Positions 18,848 to 30,413 of a stretch of 64,000 nucleotides of DNA are shown one piece after another. Under the pieces are notes generated by a model, which worked only from the letters and a program-made list of their open reading frames with translations, had not been told where the DNA came from and searched no databases. Within the stretch, counting starts at the first letter, position 1. Each line of letters begins with the position of its first letter. Source of the stretch: Dermabacteraceae bacterium TAE3-ERU27. GTDB lineage: Bacteria > Actinomycetota > Actinomycetes > Actinomycetales > Dermabacteraceae. A program made the translations under genes and the position numbers. The stretch covers positions 124,001-188,000 of the forward strand of contig JAHUUL010000001.1 in assembly GCA_019218415.1 (NCBI GenBank), in the 5' to 3' direction.

Positions 18848-19396
18848 TTAGTTGATCTGTTTCACGGTGACACGGCTGGCCAGTTCGCTGGCCGGTCGCA
18901 GTTCCCGCAGGGCCTCCGTGACGGCCTCTTCGGCCGCGCGGCGTACCTGCTCGGGTTCGTCCACCACCGTCGCCACGCGCACATCGGCACGCTGGGAGCC
19001 GACGCGCACGTCGGCGCTATGCACGCCGTCCACGCGCAGCACGCGCATCTTCAGGCGGCGCGCTACGTCGCTGCGGGCGATGGCGGTTTCACCGGGAACG
19101 TCGCTACCGAAAGCGCCCATGCGGGACGGCTGGCCCGGCCAGAGGGCGCAGATCAGCAGCACCAGGCCGATCAGGGCCAGCACTACGGCAACGCTCTGGA
19201 AGGCGGTCGAATCGAAACGCAGACCGGCGGCCTGTTCCAGGGAGGCGGAGATGTCGGGCGGCAGCTGCGCACCGGCATAGTGACTGCCCACAACCCAGCA
19301 GCCGAAGCCACCAAGGGCGATCAGGGCGATGCTGAGGATAGTCGCGGGGACTGTGCGGGTGGGCCGCCTGGTAAGACGGCGGGGTGTGTTACTCAA
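18848..19396 (-). CDS. DUF6286-type membrane protein of the Asp23 cluster
   Basis: 182 aa. A basic N-terminus (RRLTRRPTRT) leads into a first membrane segment (about 16-40), followed by a loop and a second segment (about 63-88). A C-terminal domain (SDVARRLKMRVLRVDGVHSADVRVG...) resembles the actinobacterial DUF6286 domain, with an Asp23-like alternation of strand and helix. The TTG start overlaps the previous stop (TTGA). It is probably part of the membrane-bound Asp23/AmaP assembly; no enzymatic motif is visible. Confidence 0.75.
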   Translation of the reverse strand: MSNTPRRLTRRPTRTVPATILSIALIALGGFGCWVVGSHYAGAQLPPDISASLEQAAGLRFDSTAFQSVAVVLALIGLVLLICALWPGQPSRMGAFGSDVPGETAIARSDVARRLKMRVLRVDGVHSADVRVGSQRADVRVATVVDEPEQVRRAAEEAVTEALRELRPASELASRVTVKQIN

Positions 19397-19761
19397 CGTA
19401 GCCCCCTAACGATGCGGCTTTGCGGATTGAGCCAGGAAACTTCCACGTCAATACGGCCAACCTCAACACCCGCCAGGTGTTCCACCCGGGAACGGACGTG
19501 CTCGCGCAGTCCGTGCAGGGTCTTTTCTAGCGGGGCGGGGAAGGCAACGCCGACATTCAGGCGCAGGACGGCGGTGGTGCCGTACAGATCGCAGTCGGCG
19601 GCTGGGCGGGAATCGAAGTTGCGCCTAGCTCCCAGCCCGAGCACACCACCGGCGTCGGAGCCGATGTGCGGGGCCTCGGAGGCAGCCTGCTGCGCAATCT
19701 TCGCCACGACCCGGGCGGGCACTGTGGTGGTGCCGCGCGATTCAACCGGGCTGTGTGCCAT
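19393..19761 (-). CDS. Asp23/Gls24 family envelope stress protein
   Basis: 122 aa, recognisable Asp23 pattern: VPARVVAKIAQQAASEAPHIGS (about 15-36), then DLYGTTAVLRLNVGVAFPAPLEKTLHGLREHVRSRVEHLAGVEVGRIDVEVSWL, the beta-alpha-beta unit. The ATG at 19761 lies only 2 bp after the DUF2273 stop, and its own stop overlaps the DUF6286 start. Soluble; expected to bind the membrane partners encoded on either side. Confidence 0.8.
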   Translation of the reverse strand: MAHSPVESRGTTTVPARVVAKIAQQAASEAPHIGSDAGGVLGLGARRNFDSRPAADCDLYGTTAVLRLNVGVAFPAPLEKTLHGLREHVRSRVEHLAGVEVGRIDVEVSWLNPQSRIVRGLR

Positions 19762-19763
19762 GA

Positions 19764-19940
19764 TTACCGCCCCCGACGGTCAGTGATGCCCTGAATGTCG
19801 ATGCGCCCCTCGATGGCAAGACCAACGGCAAGGCCGATCACGCCGAACACGGCGACCAGGAAAAACTGGGTGAAGGAACCGAACGCGAGGACCGCGCCGA
19901 GGAAAAGGCCCACGAGTAGGGCAAGATGCGTTGTCTTCAA
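19764..19940 (-). CDS. DUF2273 small membrane protein of the Asp23 cluster
   Basis: 58 aa. TTG start at 19940 preceded by GGGAGA at 5 nt, TAA stop at 19764. The sequence (KTTHLALLVGLFLGAVLAFG, then FFLVAVFGVIGLAVGLAIEGRI, ending DRRGR) forms two closely spaced membrane helices, as in DUF2273 proteins that accompany Asp23 genes. It lies in the expected place between two Asp23 paralogues, 113 bp after the first, from which it is separated by a strong hairpin. Confidence 0.85.
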   Translation of the reverse strand: MKTTHLALLVGLFLGAVLAFGSFTQFFLVAVFGVIGLAVGLAIEGRIDIQGITDRRGR

Positions 19941-19983
19941 GGTTGTCTCCCAAAGTTGAGGGTTGGACTGGGGTGGAACGTAA

Positions 19984-20039
19984 GGGTGGGGGCCGACAGG
20001 GCCCGGGTAAGGGGCCGTCGGGAAGGCCGACCCCCACCC
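19984..20039 (-). terminator. Long GC-rich hairpin inside the Asp23 operon (attenuator or processing site)
   Basis: Outer stem GGGTGGGGG / CCCCCACCC (19984-19992 and 20031-20039) with an inner stem (CCGAC 19993-19997 with GTCGG 20017-20021). There is no U-run. It separates the abundant-type first Asp23 gene from the DUF2273 gene, so it could lower downstream expression or protect the upstream mRNA end. Confidence 0.5.
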
Positions 20040-20053
20040 GTTACGCGTTTAAA

Positions 20054-20572
20054 TCACTTGAGCTCGGTACCGCGCGAGTGGCTCTTCTCTTCTTCTTCGT
20101 CCTCGGTGGGCAGGTGCACGTCGGTGACGTTCACGTTGACCTCAATGACCTCGAGGCCGGTGGTGCCCTCAACCTGCTCGATGATGTTGCGGCGAATGGC
20201 GTTGCCAACCTCGACGACGGAGGCGCCGTACTCGACGACTACGGTCACGTCGATCGCGGTCTGGGTCTCGCCCTTTTCGACGCTGATGCCACCGGCAACG
20301 TTGGTCTGAGCGTTCGGGATGCGGTCGGTGACGGCGTTGAAGGCGCGGCGGGCGGCGTTACCCATGTCGTAAACGCCGGGAACCTCGCGGGCTGCCATGC
20401 CGGCAACCTTTGCCACAACGGCGTCATCGAGGGTGGTTACACCGCGGGAGGTCTGCAGAGGGCCGCGCAGGGTCTTCTCCTGGGCCTCTTCCTGCTGCTT
20501 GCGTGCTTCCTTCTCGGCGGCTTCGCGAGCGATTTCCTGCTGCTGACCGGTCTTGGGAATCGAGTTCGACAC
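20054..20572 (-). CDS. Asp23/Gls24 family envelope stress response protein (first gene of operon)
   Basis: 172 aa from the GTG at 20572, chosen because AAGGAG precedes it by 5 nt; upstream codons in the same frame are not expected to be translated. The N-terminal 35 residues are a charged, Gln/Glu/Lys-rich coiled coil (EIAREAAEKEARKQQEE). The core follows: GVTTLDDAVVAKVAGMAAREVPGVYDMG (about 48-75) and TQTAIDVTVVVEYGASVVEVGNAIRRNIIEQVEGTTGLEVIEVNVNVTDVHL (about 103-154). This is the canonical long Asp23 paralogue. Its distance from the rest, across a hairpin, suggests it is the most highly expressed member. Confidence 0.9.
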   Translation of the reverse strand: MSNSIPKTGQQQEIAREAAEKEARKQQEEAQEKTLRGPLQTSRGVTTLDDAVVAKVAGMAAREVPGVYDMGNAARRAFNAVTDRIPNAQTNVAGGISVEKGETQTAIDVTVVVEYGASVVEVGNAIRRNIIEQVEGTTGLEVIEVNVNVTDVHLPTEDEEEEKSHSRGTELK

Positions 20573-20744
20573 GTTTACTCCTTCTTGTCTGACTGCCCGG
20601 AAAGTCGGGCGGTACTTCACCGGCGCTTGGCCGGCTGTTCCATGCGGACACAAGTAAGACGTGGCGTGTTCAGGAATCCTCACGCAAAAGTTTGGTGAGC
20701 TGGATCACTAATTTTTGGTGGAGTGGCTTCAGCCAGACTGAAGC

Positions 20745-21893
20745 CTAGATCAGACCAAATACCTCAAGGACATGATTGGCTCGCAGCAAGGTAACATCCT
20801 CGAAGGTACGTGAGGACATGTAGGCAATGGCTTTCCTCGATTTATCTTTGAGTTCGCTTCGATCCTGCGAAAGCTGGGAAACCACATCAACAGCGGCATT
20901 CAGATCGCGTTTAACAACCCAACCCGCATCCGAGTCTGCAATGATAAGTCGACTCGAATCATTATCGAATGCCAAAACGGGAACCCCTGAACCAAGGGAC
21001 TCAAAGTAGGTACATGCCGGATCTCCTTGCAGATGCGGCAAGAACATCACGTCGATATGATCGCGAACATACGGCTTCCACTCAGTCTCAAAATCCAGGA
21101 AGCCAATCACCTTAAAATTATCTGCAGAATAGGCATTTATTTGCTCGGAAAGCGGTCCTCCACCAAGCATAATAACCTCGGCTGGAACGGTTTTCTTCTC
21201 TAACAACTCGGCAAACTTAGGAAGAAGATGAGCGCCTTTCGCCTCAATCCAACGGGCAGAGAACCCTATCCTTAAAGGTTTGTTGGTAGAGAAATCCTTA
21301 TTTTCTAGAGATTCCTTTGCCAACATCACGTCTTTGTTAAAGACGCGAGAATCATTAAAGAACATCGAATTATTTGCATGCTTCTTATGAGCATCAGCTG
21401 CCGCTCGACCATTAAACTGAACCCCTGCAGCGGATTCCAAGAACTTCTTAAGGAGGCGGTCCTGCCGCAGCAGACCCGCAGCCATGCGCAAGCGCTTAAT
21501 CGGCGGGGTGCCAACCAATAGATCCAGTTTTACCTTTAAAGAATTTTCACTAATCAGGATATACGGTATGCCTAGATCTTTAATCCAAGTATTCCTAAGA
21601 CTATGTAGTGCGATAATTCCCGCATAATCTCCGCGGATATTTCTCTCGATATCATCCGATATCACTACCGAAAAAGGAACGTCTGAACACAGAACGCATG
21701 TAGTATCTGGCCCCGGAACAAAATCATCGGGGAAAGGCGAGAAAATAACCTCTAAATCTACGCCCTTATCTGCAAAAATTTTTGCAGTGGAAGAAATCGA
21801 CGAAAGGAACCGCTTATCTAAAATAAGGAAGCGTTCACCCTTTTTTTCAATAATTCGGGAGTAAAGAGTTGTCAAATAGGCAACCGTTGCCAT
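20745..21893 (-). CDS. GT4-type glycosyltransferase, probably horizontally acquired
   Basis: 382 aa. The C-terminal Rossmann domain (about 195-340) shows the GT-B family 4 layout: NKPLRIGFSARWIEAKG, AEVIMLGGGPL, FKVIGFLDF and the E-x7-E-like stretch ACTYFESLGSGVPVLAFDNDSSRL that binds the nucleotide sugar. The N-terminal half is less conserved. No signal or membrane segment, so it acts in the cytoplasm, possibly on a cell-surface glycan. The gene is visibly AT-richer than its neighbours, uses many AAA/ATT/TTA codons, is alone, and ends up directly beside tRNA-Ala, a common integration target. The ATG at 21893 is followed by an intact frame; acceptor and sugar are unknown. Confidence 0.75.
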   Translation of the reverse strand: MATVAYLTTLYSRIIEKKGERFLILDKRFLSSISSTAKIFADKGVDLEVIFSPFPDDFVPGPDTTCVLCSDVPFSVVISDDIERNIRGDYAGIIALHSLRNTWIKDLGIPYILISENSLKVKLDLLVGTPPIKRLRMAAGLLRQDRLLKKFLESAAGVQFNGRAAADAHKKHANNSMFFNDSRVFNKDVMLAKESLENKDFSTNKPLRIGFSARWIEAKGAHLLPKFAELLEKKTVPAEVIMLGGGPLSEQINAYSADNFKVIGFLDFETEWKPYVRDHIDVMFLPHLQGDPACTYFESLGSGVPVLAFDNDSSRLIIADSDAGWVVKRDLNAAVDVVSQLSQDRSELKDKSRKAIAYMSSRTFEDVTLLRANHVLEVFGLI

Positions 21894-21944
21894 TTCTTCC
21901 CCTTAAATAAGGCAGTAAGTGGGCAACTAAAACCCTCTTTTCTG

Positions 21945-22017
21945 TGGAGCCTAGGAGATTCGAACTCCTGACATCCGCCTTGCAAAGGCGGCGCTCTACC
22001 AACTGAGCTAAGGCCCC
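21945..22017 (-). tRNA. tRNA-Ala (anticodon TGC)
   Basis: 73-nt cloverleaf on the minus strand. Acceptor GGGGCCT / AGGCTCC with discriminator A, D-arm AGCTCAGTTGGTAGAGC, anticodon loop CTTTGCAAG giving TGC, T-arm GGTTCGAATCTCC-like. CCA is not encoded. It stands with tRNA-Ile and the DLW-39 gene in the usual actinobacterial order downstream of gyrA. Confidence 0.95.
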
Positions 22018-22046
22018 TAACGGCTGCTGCCCTACCGGGCAACTAC

Positions 22047-22181
22047 CTAGTTATTGAACGGAAGGTTTTCGGCCTCGGCCCATAGGTCAGACTCAAGATT
22101 CTTCTTCTCCGCCTGCCTCCAAGCGGCTACGCCGCCAACAACCAGGGTGAGAATTCCGAAGATCTTCGCTATGCGCTTCAT
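22047..22181 (-). CDS. DLW-39 family small protein
   Basis: 44 aa, ATG at 22181 with CGGAGGAACGC upstream. It starts MKRIAKIFGILTLVVGGVAAW (one membrane helix) and ends with the diagnostic SDLWAEAENLPFNN. Proteins of this family are single-pass membrane peptides found almost only in Actinobacteria between tRNA-Ile and tRNA-Ala; their function is unknown. The position fits exactly. Confidence 0.9.
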   Translation of the reverse strand: MKRIAKIFGILTLVVGGVAAWRQAEKKNLESDLWAEAENLPFNN

Positions 22182-22200
22182 GCGTTCCTCCGATCAATGG

Positions 22201-22274
22201 TGGGCCTAACTGGACTTGAACCAGTGACCTCTGTCTTATCAGGACAGCGCTCTAACCGACTGAGCTATAGGCCC
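22201..22274 (-). tRNA. tRNA-Ile (anticodon GAT)
   Basis: 74-nt cloverleaf on the minus strand. Acceptor GGGCCTA / TAGGCCC with discriminator A, D-arm TAGCTCAGTCGGTTAGAGC, anticodon loop CCTGATAAG giving GAT, T-arm with GGTTCAAGTCC. CCA is not encoded. Confidence 0.95.
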
Positions 22275-22582
22275 ATCAACCGTTTCGCAACGATCTACCG
22301 ACGAGCCGTAACCCGTCGACGATTAACTCTAACCGACCTTGGGCCGTGAGTCCAACTCGTCACGGGGCCTGTTTTGGAGGTCACACCTCAGAGGGGTATT
22401 AGGTACGCTGACCCGGGGTTATGTCGGCACACTCGCTACTTTCGCGATTCCCGCGCCAGGTTCGCCTGCACGATCCCGCACACGGCGTGTCCCTCCGCAT
22501 GCCGGTCCACACGGACCCCTCTGCGCCGGTTCGGCCGGGTCTCCCTCTCCCCGGTTCCGCACCGTAGTTGCCCCCGGATAAC

Positions 22583-22712
22583 AGCTGGGTGCACTTTCCG
22601 CAGGTAACCCCGACGCCGTTACGTTTGGGTGCGCTAAACGCTACGAAAACGCCGTTTAACCCCCACAAAGTGCACCTGAGCGTAAGGGGTAGCCAAAAGC
22701 GCACCCAAACGT
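22583..22712. repeat. GTGCAC intergenic repeat, copy D (orientation 2)
   Basis: Words at 22589 (GTGCAC), 22629 (GTGCGC), 22670 (GTGCAC) and 22699 (GCGCAC), spacings 40, 41 and 29 bp, the same order as copy A. Two words have one substitution, so the copy is slightly decayed. It sits in the 628-bp gap 22275-22902 between tRNA-Ile and DUF3566; the part next to the tRNA must hold its promoter, but none is obvious. Confidence 0.8.
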
Positions 22713-22827
22713 CACCGCGGCAGAGAGATGGCGGGCAAGGAAGAGAAAAGCCGGGAGGAATGGAAGCGGGCTGGGAAAGAAGAGGGAAACACGGGGGGTA
22801 AGAAAAGGGGAACGGGAAAGAAGAGAA

Positions 22828-22851
22828 GGGCCGGGGAATGATCCCCGGCCC
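22828..22851 (-). terminator. Terminator downstream of gyrA-DUF3566
   Basis: Stem GGGCCGGGGA / TCCCCGGCCC with ATGA loop, followed on the minus strand by a pyrimidine-rich TTCTCTTCTTTCCC tract. It lies 51 bp past the DUF3566 stop. Confidence 0.75.
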
Positions 22852-22902
22852 CTGCCCTGGTTTGGAGCAACGCCCTTATCCAGCCCGCCGCTACCGCCCT
22901 AA

Positions 22903-23466
22903 CTACTCGTCCGTGAACGTGACCCGCAGGCCGCCGATGAGAGACGCGATCAGGTTGTAAACGAACGATGCCAGCGTGCACAGCGCGGTCACGATGACGG
23001 TGTTCATCACGGCAAGCAGAATCGAGAAACTGATGACCTTGCCGAGCTGGAAGTATTCGAGGATCGGCACCGGCTTGCCGCCGTTCATTTCCATGCCGAC
23101 CTTTTGCACGCGATCCCAGAGGCCGATCGCGTCCACCATCGTCCACAGCAGCACGGTGGCGAAAACGGTGGCCACGCCAAGCGCCACGGCGCACAGGAAG
23201 GACAGTTTCATGACCGACCACGGATCGAAACGCGAAAGGGTCAGGTGAACCTGGCGTACCGGGGCATCGCCAGGACGCTCCTCCTGCTGCGGCAGGCTGG
23301 CCTGCGCCGCCTTCAGGCCGGCGTTTACCTTAGCCTGCGCGGCGCGTACACCCTGGCTGGCGCGCTGCTTGAAGCCGCCCTCGGGCTGGGCCGCACGCGT
23401 GGTGCGGCTGCCACCCCTGCCTTCAACTTTCACGGCAGGCATTTTCTGCGTCTTGTCGTCAGCCAC
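22903..23466 (-). CDS. DUF3566 family membrane protein
   Basis: 187 aa. The first 90 residues are basic and disordered (KVEGRGGSRTTRAAQPEGG). The DUF3566 domain follows, VHLTLSRFDPWSVMKLSFLCAVALGVATVFATVLLWTMVD..., with two membrane helices near 102-125 and 155-180 and the ending GGLRVTFTDE. The GTG at 23466 has its ribosome site (GAGGAG) inside the last gyrA codons, so the two are translationally linked. In actinobacteria this protein always follows gyrA; the CwsA/DUF3566 context suggests a cell-envelope role but no function is established here. Confidence 0.9.
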   Translation of the reverse strand: MADDKTQKMPAVKVEGRGGSRTTRAAQPEGGFKQRASQGVRAAQAKVNAGLKAAQASLPQQEERPGDAPVRQVHLTLSRFDPWSVMKLSFLCAVALGVATVFATVLLWTMVDAIGLWDRVQKVGMEMNGGKPVPILEYFQLGKVISFSILLAVMNTVIVTALCTLASFVYNLIASLIGGLRVTFTDE

Positions 23467-23468
23467 GT

Positions 23469-26123
<2,655 letters not shown>

Positions 26124-26254
26124 CGTCTGCTTCTTCTTTCCCCACCCCAGGGGCGGGTTCTACCGGGAGCTGCTGGCCCTGTATCTGCTGACTTCTGTCT
26201 GGTGGGGCGCGCCGTTTCTTGGCCGACGCGCCCGCTTTAGGTTTTCGCTGTGAC

Positions 26255-28324
26255 CTAGATGTCCAGGAAACGGACGTCTTTCGCGTTCTCCTGAATGAAC
26301 GTGCGGCGCGCCTCGACGTCGTCACCCATCAGCACGGAGAAGATCGTGTCGGCGTCGGCGGCCTCCGCGATGGTCACCTGCTTGAGGGTGCGCACATCCC
26401 GGTCCATGGTGGTGGTCTGAAGCTCGCGCCAGTCCATCTCACCAAGGCCCTTGTAACGCTGGATGCCGTTGTCCTTCGGGATGCGCTTGCCCGCCGCGCG
26501 GCCCTCGGCCAGGCGGGTGTCGCGTTCCTCGTCGGAATAGACGTATTCGTGCGGGGCATTCGACCACTTCAGGCGGTACAGCGGCGGCATTGCGATGAAC
26601 ACGTGTCCCAGTTCAATCAGCGGGCGCATGTAGCGGAACAGCAGCGTCAGCAGCAGGGTGCAGATGTGCTGGCCGTCCACGTCGGCGTCGGCCATCAAAA
26701 TGATCTTGTGATAGCGCAGCTTGGTGGCTTCGAAATCTTCGCCGATGCCGGTGCCGAACGCCGTGATCAGGGAGCGTACTTCCTGGTTATCGAGCGCACG
26801 ATCCAGGCGCGCCTTTTCCACGTTCAGGATCTTGCCGCGGATCGGCAGGATCGCCTGGGTGCGGGGGTCGCGCCCCTGCACTGCCGAGCCGCCTGCCGAG
26901 TCGCCCTCCACGATGAAGATTTCGCTTTCGGCGGGGTTGCGGGACTGGCAATCCTTCAGCTTGCCGGGCATACCGCCCGATTCGAGCGGGGACTTACGGC
27001 GGGTGGCGTCGCGGGCCTTGCGGGCCGCCTCGCGGGCCGCCGCCGCCGACTGCGCCTTGCGGATGATGTCGCGCGCCTCGTTCGGGTGGGACTCAAACCA
27101 GTCGGTCAGCTGGTCGGTCATGACCTTCTGCACGAACGTGCGGGCAATGGTGTTGCCCAGCTTCGTCTTGGTCTGGCCCTCGAACTGCGGTTCGCCCAGC
27201 TTCACGGAGATCACGGCGGTTAGGCCCTCACGGATGTCGTCACCCGTCAGGTTGCTGTCCTTCTCCTTCATGATGCCCTGGGCGCGGGCGTAACGGTTCA
27301 CGATGCCGGTCAGGGCGGCGCGGAAGCCCTCTTCGTGGGTGCCGCCCTCGTGGGTGTTGATCGTGTTCGCGTAGGTGTGCACCGACTCGGAGTAGGCGGT
27401 GGTCCACTGCATCGCGATCTCGACGCTGATCATCGCCTCGGTGTCTTCGGCCTCGAAGTCGATGATGTCGGGGTTTACCAGGTCGGAACGCTTTTGCCGG
27501 TTGATGTAGGCGACAAAGTCCTTGAGGCCGTTCTCGTAGGCGTAGGTGACCTCTTTCGGCCCGGCAGGCTTCTTTTCGTCGGCACCGTCCACGTCGAGCG
27601 GCTCGTCGGCGTCGGCTTCCTCGCCCTCCACCGGACGCTCGTCGCGCAGCGTGATCTTGAGACCCTTGTTCAGGAACGCCATCTGCTGGAAACGCTTACG
27701 CAGGGTCTCGAAGTCGTAGACGGTCGTCTCGAAGATTTCCGGATCGGCCCAGAACGTGACGGTGGTGCCGGTGCGGTCGGTGGCCTCCCCCTTCGCGAGC
27801 GGCGCTTCCGGAACGCCGCGCAGGTAGGACTGCCGCCACACGTAACCGTCGCGGTGGATCTCTACCGATAGGCGGGTGGAGAGCGCGTTCACCACGGAGG
27901 AGCCGACGCCGTGCAGACCGCCCGATACGGCGTAGCCGCCGCCACCGAACTTGCCGCCCGCGTGCAGCACGGTCAGCACCAGCTCGACGGCGGGCTTGTT
28001 CTCGGTCGGGTGCATGTCTACGGGGATACCGCGACCGTCGTCCGAGACGCGCACGGCGCCGTCTTCCAGGATCGTTACCTTGATGTCGCTCGCGTAACCG
28101 GCCAGGGCCTCGTCCACGGAGTTGTCCACGATCTCGTAGACCAGGTGGTGCAGGCCGCGTTCACCGGTGGAACCGATGTACATACCGGGGCGTTTGCGTA
28201 CAGCTTCGAGCCCCTCCAGGACGGTGATGTCGGATGCGTCGTAATGCTGCTGATTCAACGCTTCGTGGTCGTTACTTGAGGGTGCCGCGCTATCGCTCAC
28301 GAAGTGGTCCGTTCCTTGGCTCAT
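26255..28324 (-). CDS. gyrB: DNA gyrase subunit B
   Basis: 689 aa. GHKL ATPase with [14 protein letters not shown] (about 96-110) and [19 protein letters not shown] domain with [14 protein letters not shown] (about 470), [14 protein letters not shown] and [15 protein letters not shown] short insertion rich in acidic residues ([20 protein letters not shown], about 223-242) is not found in all homologues. The upstream 247-bp gap (28325-28571) has a perfect tandem pair of TGTACGGCCC at 28449 and 28459 and no gene. Confidence 0.98.
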   Translation of the reverse strand: MSQGTDHFVSDSAAPSSNDHEALNQQHYDASDITVLEGLEAVRKRPGMYIGSTGERGLHHLVYEIVDNSVDEALAGYASDIKVTILEDGAVRVSDDGRGIPVDMHPTENKPAVELVLTVLHAGGKFGGGGYAVSGGLHGVGSSVVNALSTRLSVEIHRDGYVWRQSYLRGVPEAPLAKGEATDRTGTTVTFWADPEIFETTVYDFETLRKRFQQMAFLNKGLKITLRDERPVEGEEADADEPLDVDGADEKKPAGPKEVTYAYENGLKDFVAYINRQKRSDLVNPDIIDFEAEDTEAMISVEIAMQWTTAYSESVHTYANTINTHEGGTHEEGFRAALTGIVNRYARAQGIMKEKDSNLTGDDIREGLTAVISVKLGEPQFEGQTKTKLGNTIARTFVQKVMTDQLTDWFESHPNEARDIIRKAQSAAAAREAARKARDATRRKSPLESGGMPGKLKDCQSRNPAESEIFIVEGDSAGGSAVQGRDPRTQAILPIRGKILNVEKARLDRALDNQEVRSLITAFGTGIGEDFEATKLRYHKIILMADADVDGQHICTLLLTLLFRYMRPLIELGHVFIAMPPLYRLKWSNAPHEYVYSDEERDTRLAEGRAAGKRIPKDNGIQRYKGLGEMDWRELQTTTMDRDVRTLKQVTIAEAADADTIFSVLMGDDVEARRTFIQENAKDVRFLDI

Positions 28325-28571
28325 ACAGTCTCTGCCACCAACCGGGAAACCTTCCCGGATAGCAACACGGGCGCGGTGCGCCCATAACGCACTATTCTAC
28401 CGCACGTATTCCCTAGAAACGAGGGCGAAGATCACCCTAGACCCTATCTGTACGGCCCTGTACGGCCCGTGGAACGTACAAAACCGCCCCTCAATGTGGG
28501 CCGCTATACCGATAGGGGCCAAAAACGATCACAGCGGCCCTCCAGCCAATCGTGGCGGAGCGTTTGTTCGC

Positions 28572-29135
28572 CTATCCGTAGGTGTCGCGCGGTCCGCGCC
28601 ATTTCACGGTGCGTTTGCCCTTGGTCCACGAGACGGTGGCCGGTCCCTTCACCTCTACTTTGGTAACCAGGTTTCGCCCGATCTCCTCGTGAATCCGCCC
28701 GATAAGCACCGGCGTCAGGTAGCGCATCTGCGCTGCCCAGGCCGACGAATCGGCCCTCACGATCAGCACTCCCTCGTCGAAGGAGAGCGGTGTGCAGTGC
28801 TCCGCCACCGCCTCGCCGACGATGTTCTCCCAATCGGCCATGACGCGGCCCATCGCGATACCGTCGCTCCAGCCGAGGTCGCCCATCACGCGCGCGAGCA
28901 CCTTCTCTATACCCTGCGGGTCACGCGGGTCGGGGTGCGCGCCCGAATAGCCGGGGGCGCTGGTGGAGCGGTCACGCACGTCGCGGCGGCCCCGGAAACG
29001 GTTGGTCGGGGCGATCCCCATTTCGCGGGCTCGCGCACGGGCCTGATTTAGCGCGCGGCGAGAATATTCGGAGGGGCTGGGGACGTAGGTTTCTTCCTCT
29101 GCCTCCGGCTGCGCCGACGAAGATTCCTCGTTCAC
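28572..29135 (-). CDS. DciA-like DUF721 replication protein
   Basis: 187 aa. The N-terminal half is basic and poorly conserved (RRALNQARARAREMG). The DUF721 domain starts near residue 90: MADWENIVGEAVAEHCTPLSFDEGVLIVRADSSAWAAQMRYLTPVLIGRI, then a Lys/Arg-rich tail. The mycobacterial homologue DciA helps load the replicative helicase where DnaC or DnaI is absent; no dnaC is seen here. The ATG overlaps the recF stop (ATGA), as in other actinobacterial origin clusters. Confidence 0.85.
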   Translation of the reverse strand: MNEESSSAQPEAEEETYVPSPSEYSRRALNQARARAREMGIAPTNRFRGRRDVRDRSTSAPGYSGAHPDPRDPQGIEKVLARVMGDLGWSDGIAMGRVMADWENIVGEAVAEHCTPLSFDEGVLIVRADSSAWAAQMRYLTPVLIGRIHEEIGRNLVTKVEVKGPATVSWTKGKRTVKWRGPRDTYG

Positions 29136-30400
29136 CAGCTCTTTTCCTGCCTTTCGGTGCGGGGGGTGGCGCTGCCCTTAGTGACGTCGATGATCTTGTG
29201 CGACAGCTGGGCCAGGCTTTCGGGGATATCGCTATCGTTCGCGGTCGTGATCAGCACCTGATTCGCGTCGGCAATGATCCGGCCGAGTCTTTCGCGCCGC
29301 TGCACGTCTAGCTCCGAAAAAACGTCGTCCAGTATCAGGATCGGTTCCCCGCCGCCGAGGTCCCCTTCCTCGAGCCGCAGCAGATCGAATGCCCCGAGGC
29401 GCAGGGCGAGGGCCAGCGACCAGGACTCGCCGTGGGAGGCGTATCCCTTGGCCGGGAATCCCGAAAGTTCGATCGTGAGATCGTCGCGGTGGGGTCCGAC
29501 CAGGCATTGCCCGCGTTCGATCTCTTCCTGCCTGCGGGCGGTCAGCTCCGCATGGATAGCCCTGGCAAGGTCCTGCGTGCCCGGCAGCGGCTTATCGCGA
29601 TAAACCTCTTCGATACCGGGGGCGGTGTAGCGGATCGTGGCCGGGGAATCCGTGGGTTCTTCGCGCTGATCCGGGGAGAGCGCCAGCGCGGCGTCTGCCC
29701 CGGCGTCGCTGGAAACCCGCAGGTAGGCGTAGCGGAAATGGGGGCGCAGCCGATCCACCAGGTGCAGGCGGGCCCGCAGCAGTTCCGCGCCCTTGAGGGC
29801 GAGCTGCATATCCCAGACGTCAAGCGTCGCGTAGGCGCTTTCCTCCGGGTCCAGTCCGGCGATGCTTTTCGCGCCCTTGCCCCGGCTCATGCCGCGTAGC
29901 TGTTTTAGCAGGTTGGCGCGCTGTTTCAGCACCCGGTCGTAGTCGGCCTTAACTCCCGCGTAGCGGGGGGCGATCGTGAAAAGGAGTTCGTCCAGGAAGC
30001 GGCGGCGCGATTCCGGATCGCCTTTGACCAGGCTCAGGTCCTCCGGGGCGAAAAGCACCGCACGCACGTATCCGAGTACGTCCCGCACGCGGGGCTGGGG
30101 CGCCCCCTGGATCTTGGCCCGGTTCGACTTTCCGGGTGCTATCTGCACATCTATTTCAACGCGACGCTCGCTTCGCTGCACCGCCGCGCGGATCAGCGCG
30201 TAGTCGTCTCCGCGATGCACCAGCGCACCGTCGTGCGCCACCCTGTGACTGGACAGGGTGGCCAGGTACCAGACCGCCTCCACAATATTGGTTTTCCCCT
30301 GCCCGTTCGGGCCGACGAAAACCGTTACGCCGGGCTCGAACGCGAGCTGCAGGGTCTTGTAGGAGCGGTACTGTCCCAGGCTGAGTGCGAGCAGGTGCAT
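29132..30400 (-). CDS. recF: DNA replication and repair protein RecF
   Basis: 422 aa, a little long for RecF. Walker A GPNGQGKTN (about 30-38), signature region SWSLALALRLGAFDLLR and Walker B ILILDDVFSELD (about 345-356). SMC-like ABC ATPase that helps load RecA at gaps. It starts 13 bp after dnaN and overlaps the DUF721 gene by 4 nt. The added length lies in the C-terminal half, near 230-260. Confidence 0.97.
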   Translation of the reverse strand: MHLLALSLGQYRSYKTLQLAFEPGVTVFVGPNGQGKTNIVEAVWYLATLSSHRVAHDGALVHRGDDYALIRAAVQRSERRVEIDVQIAPGKSNRAKIQGAPQPRVRDVLGYVRAVLFAPEDLSLVKGDPESRRRFLDELLFTIAPRYAGVKADYDRVLKQRANLLKQLRGMSRGKGAKSIAGLDPEESAYATLDVWDMQLALKGAELLRARLHLVDRLRPHFRYAYLRVSSDAGADAALALSPDQREEPTDSPATIRYTAPGIEEVYRDKPLPGTQDLARAIHAELTARRQEEIERGQCLVGPHRDDLTIELSGFPAKGYASHGESWSLALALRLGAFDLLRLEEGDLGGGEPILILDDVFSELDVQRRERLGRIIADANQVLITTANDSDIPESLAQLSHKIIDVTKGSATPRTERQEKSW

Positions 30401-30413
30401 CGCGGCGCGCCGT

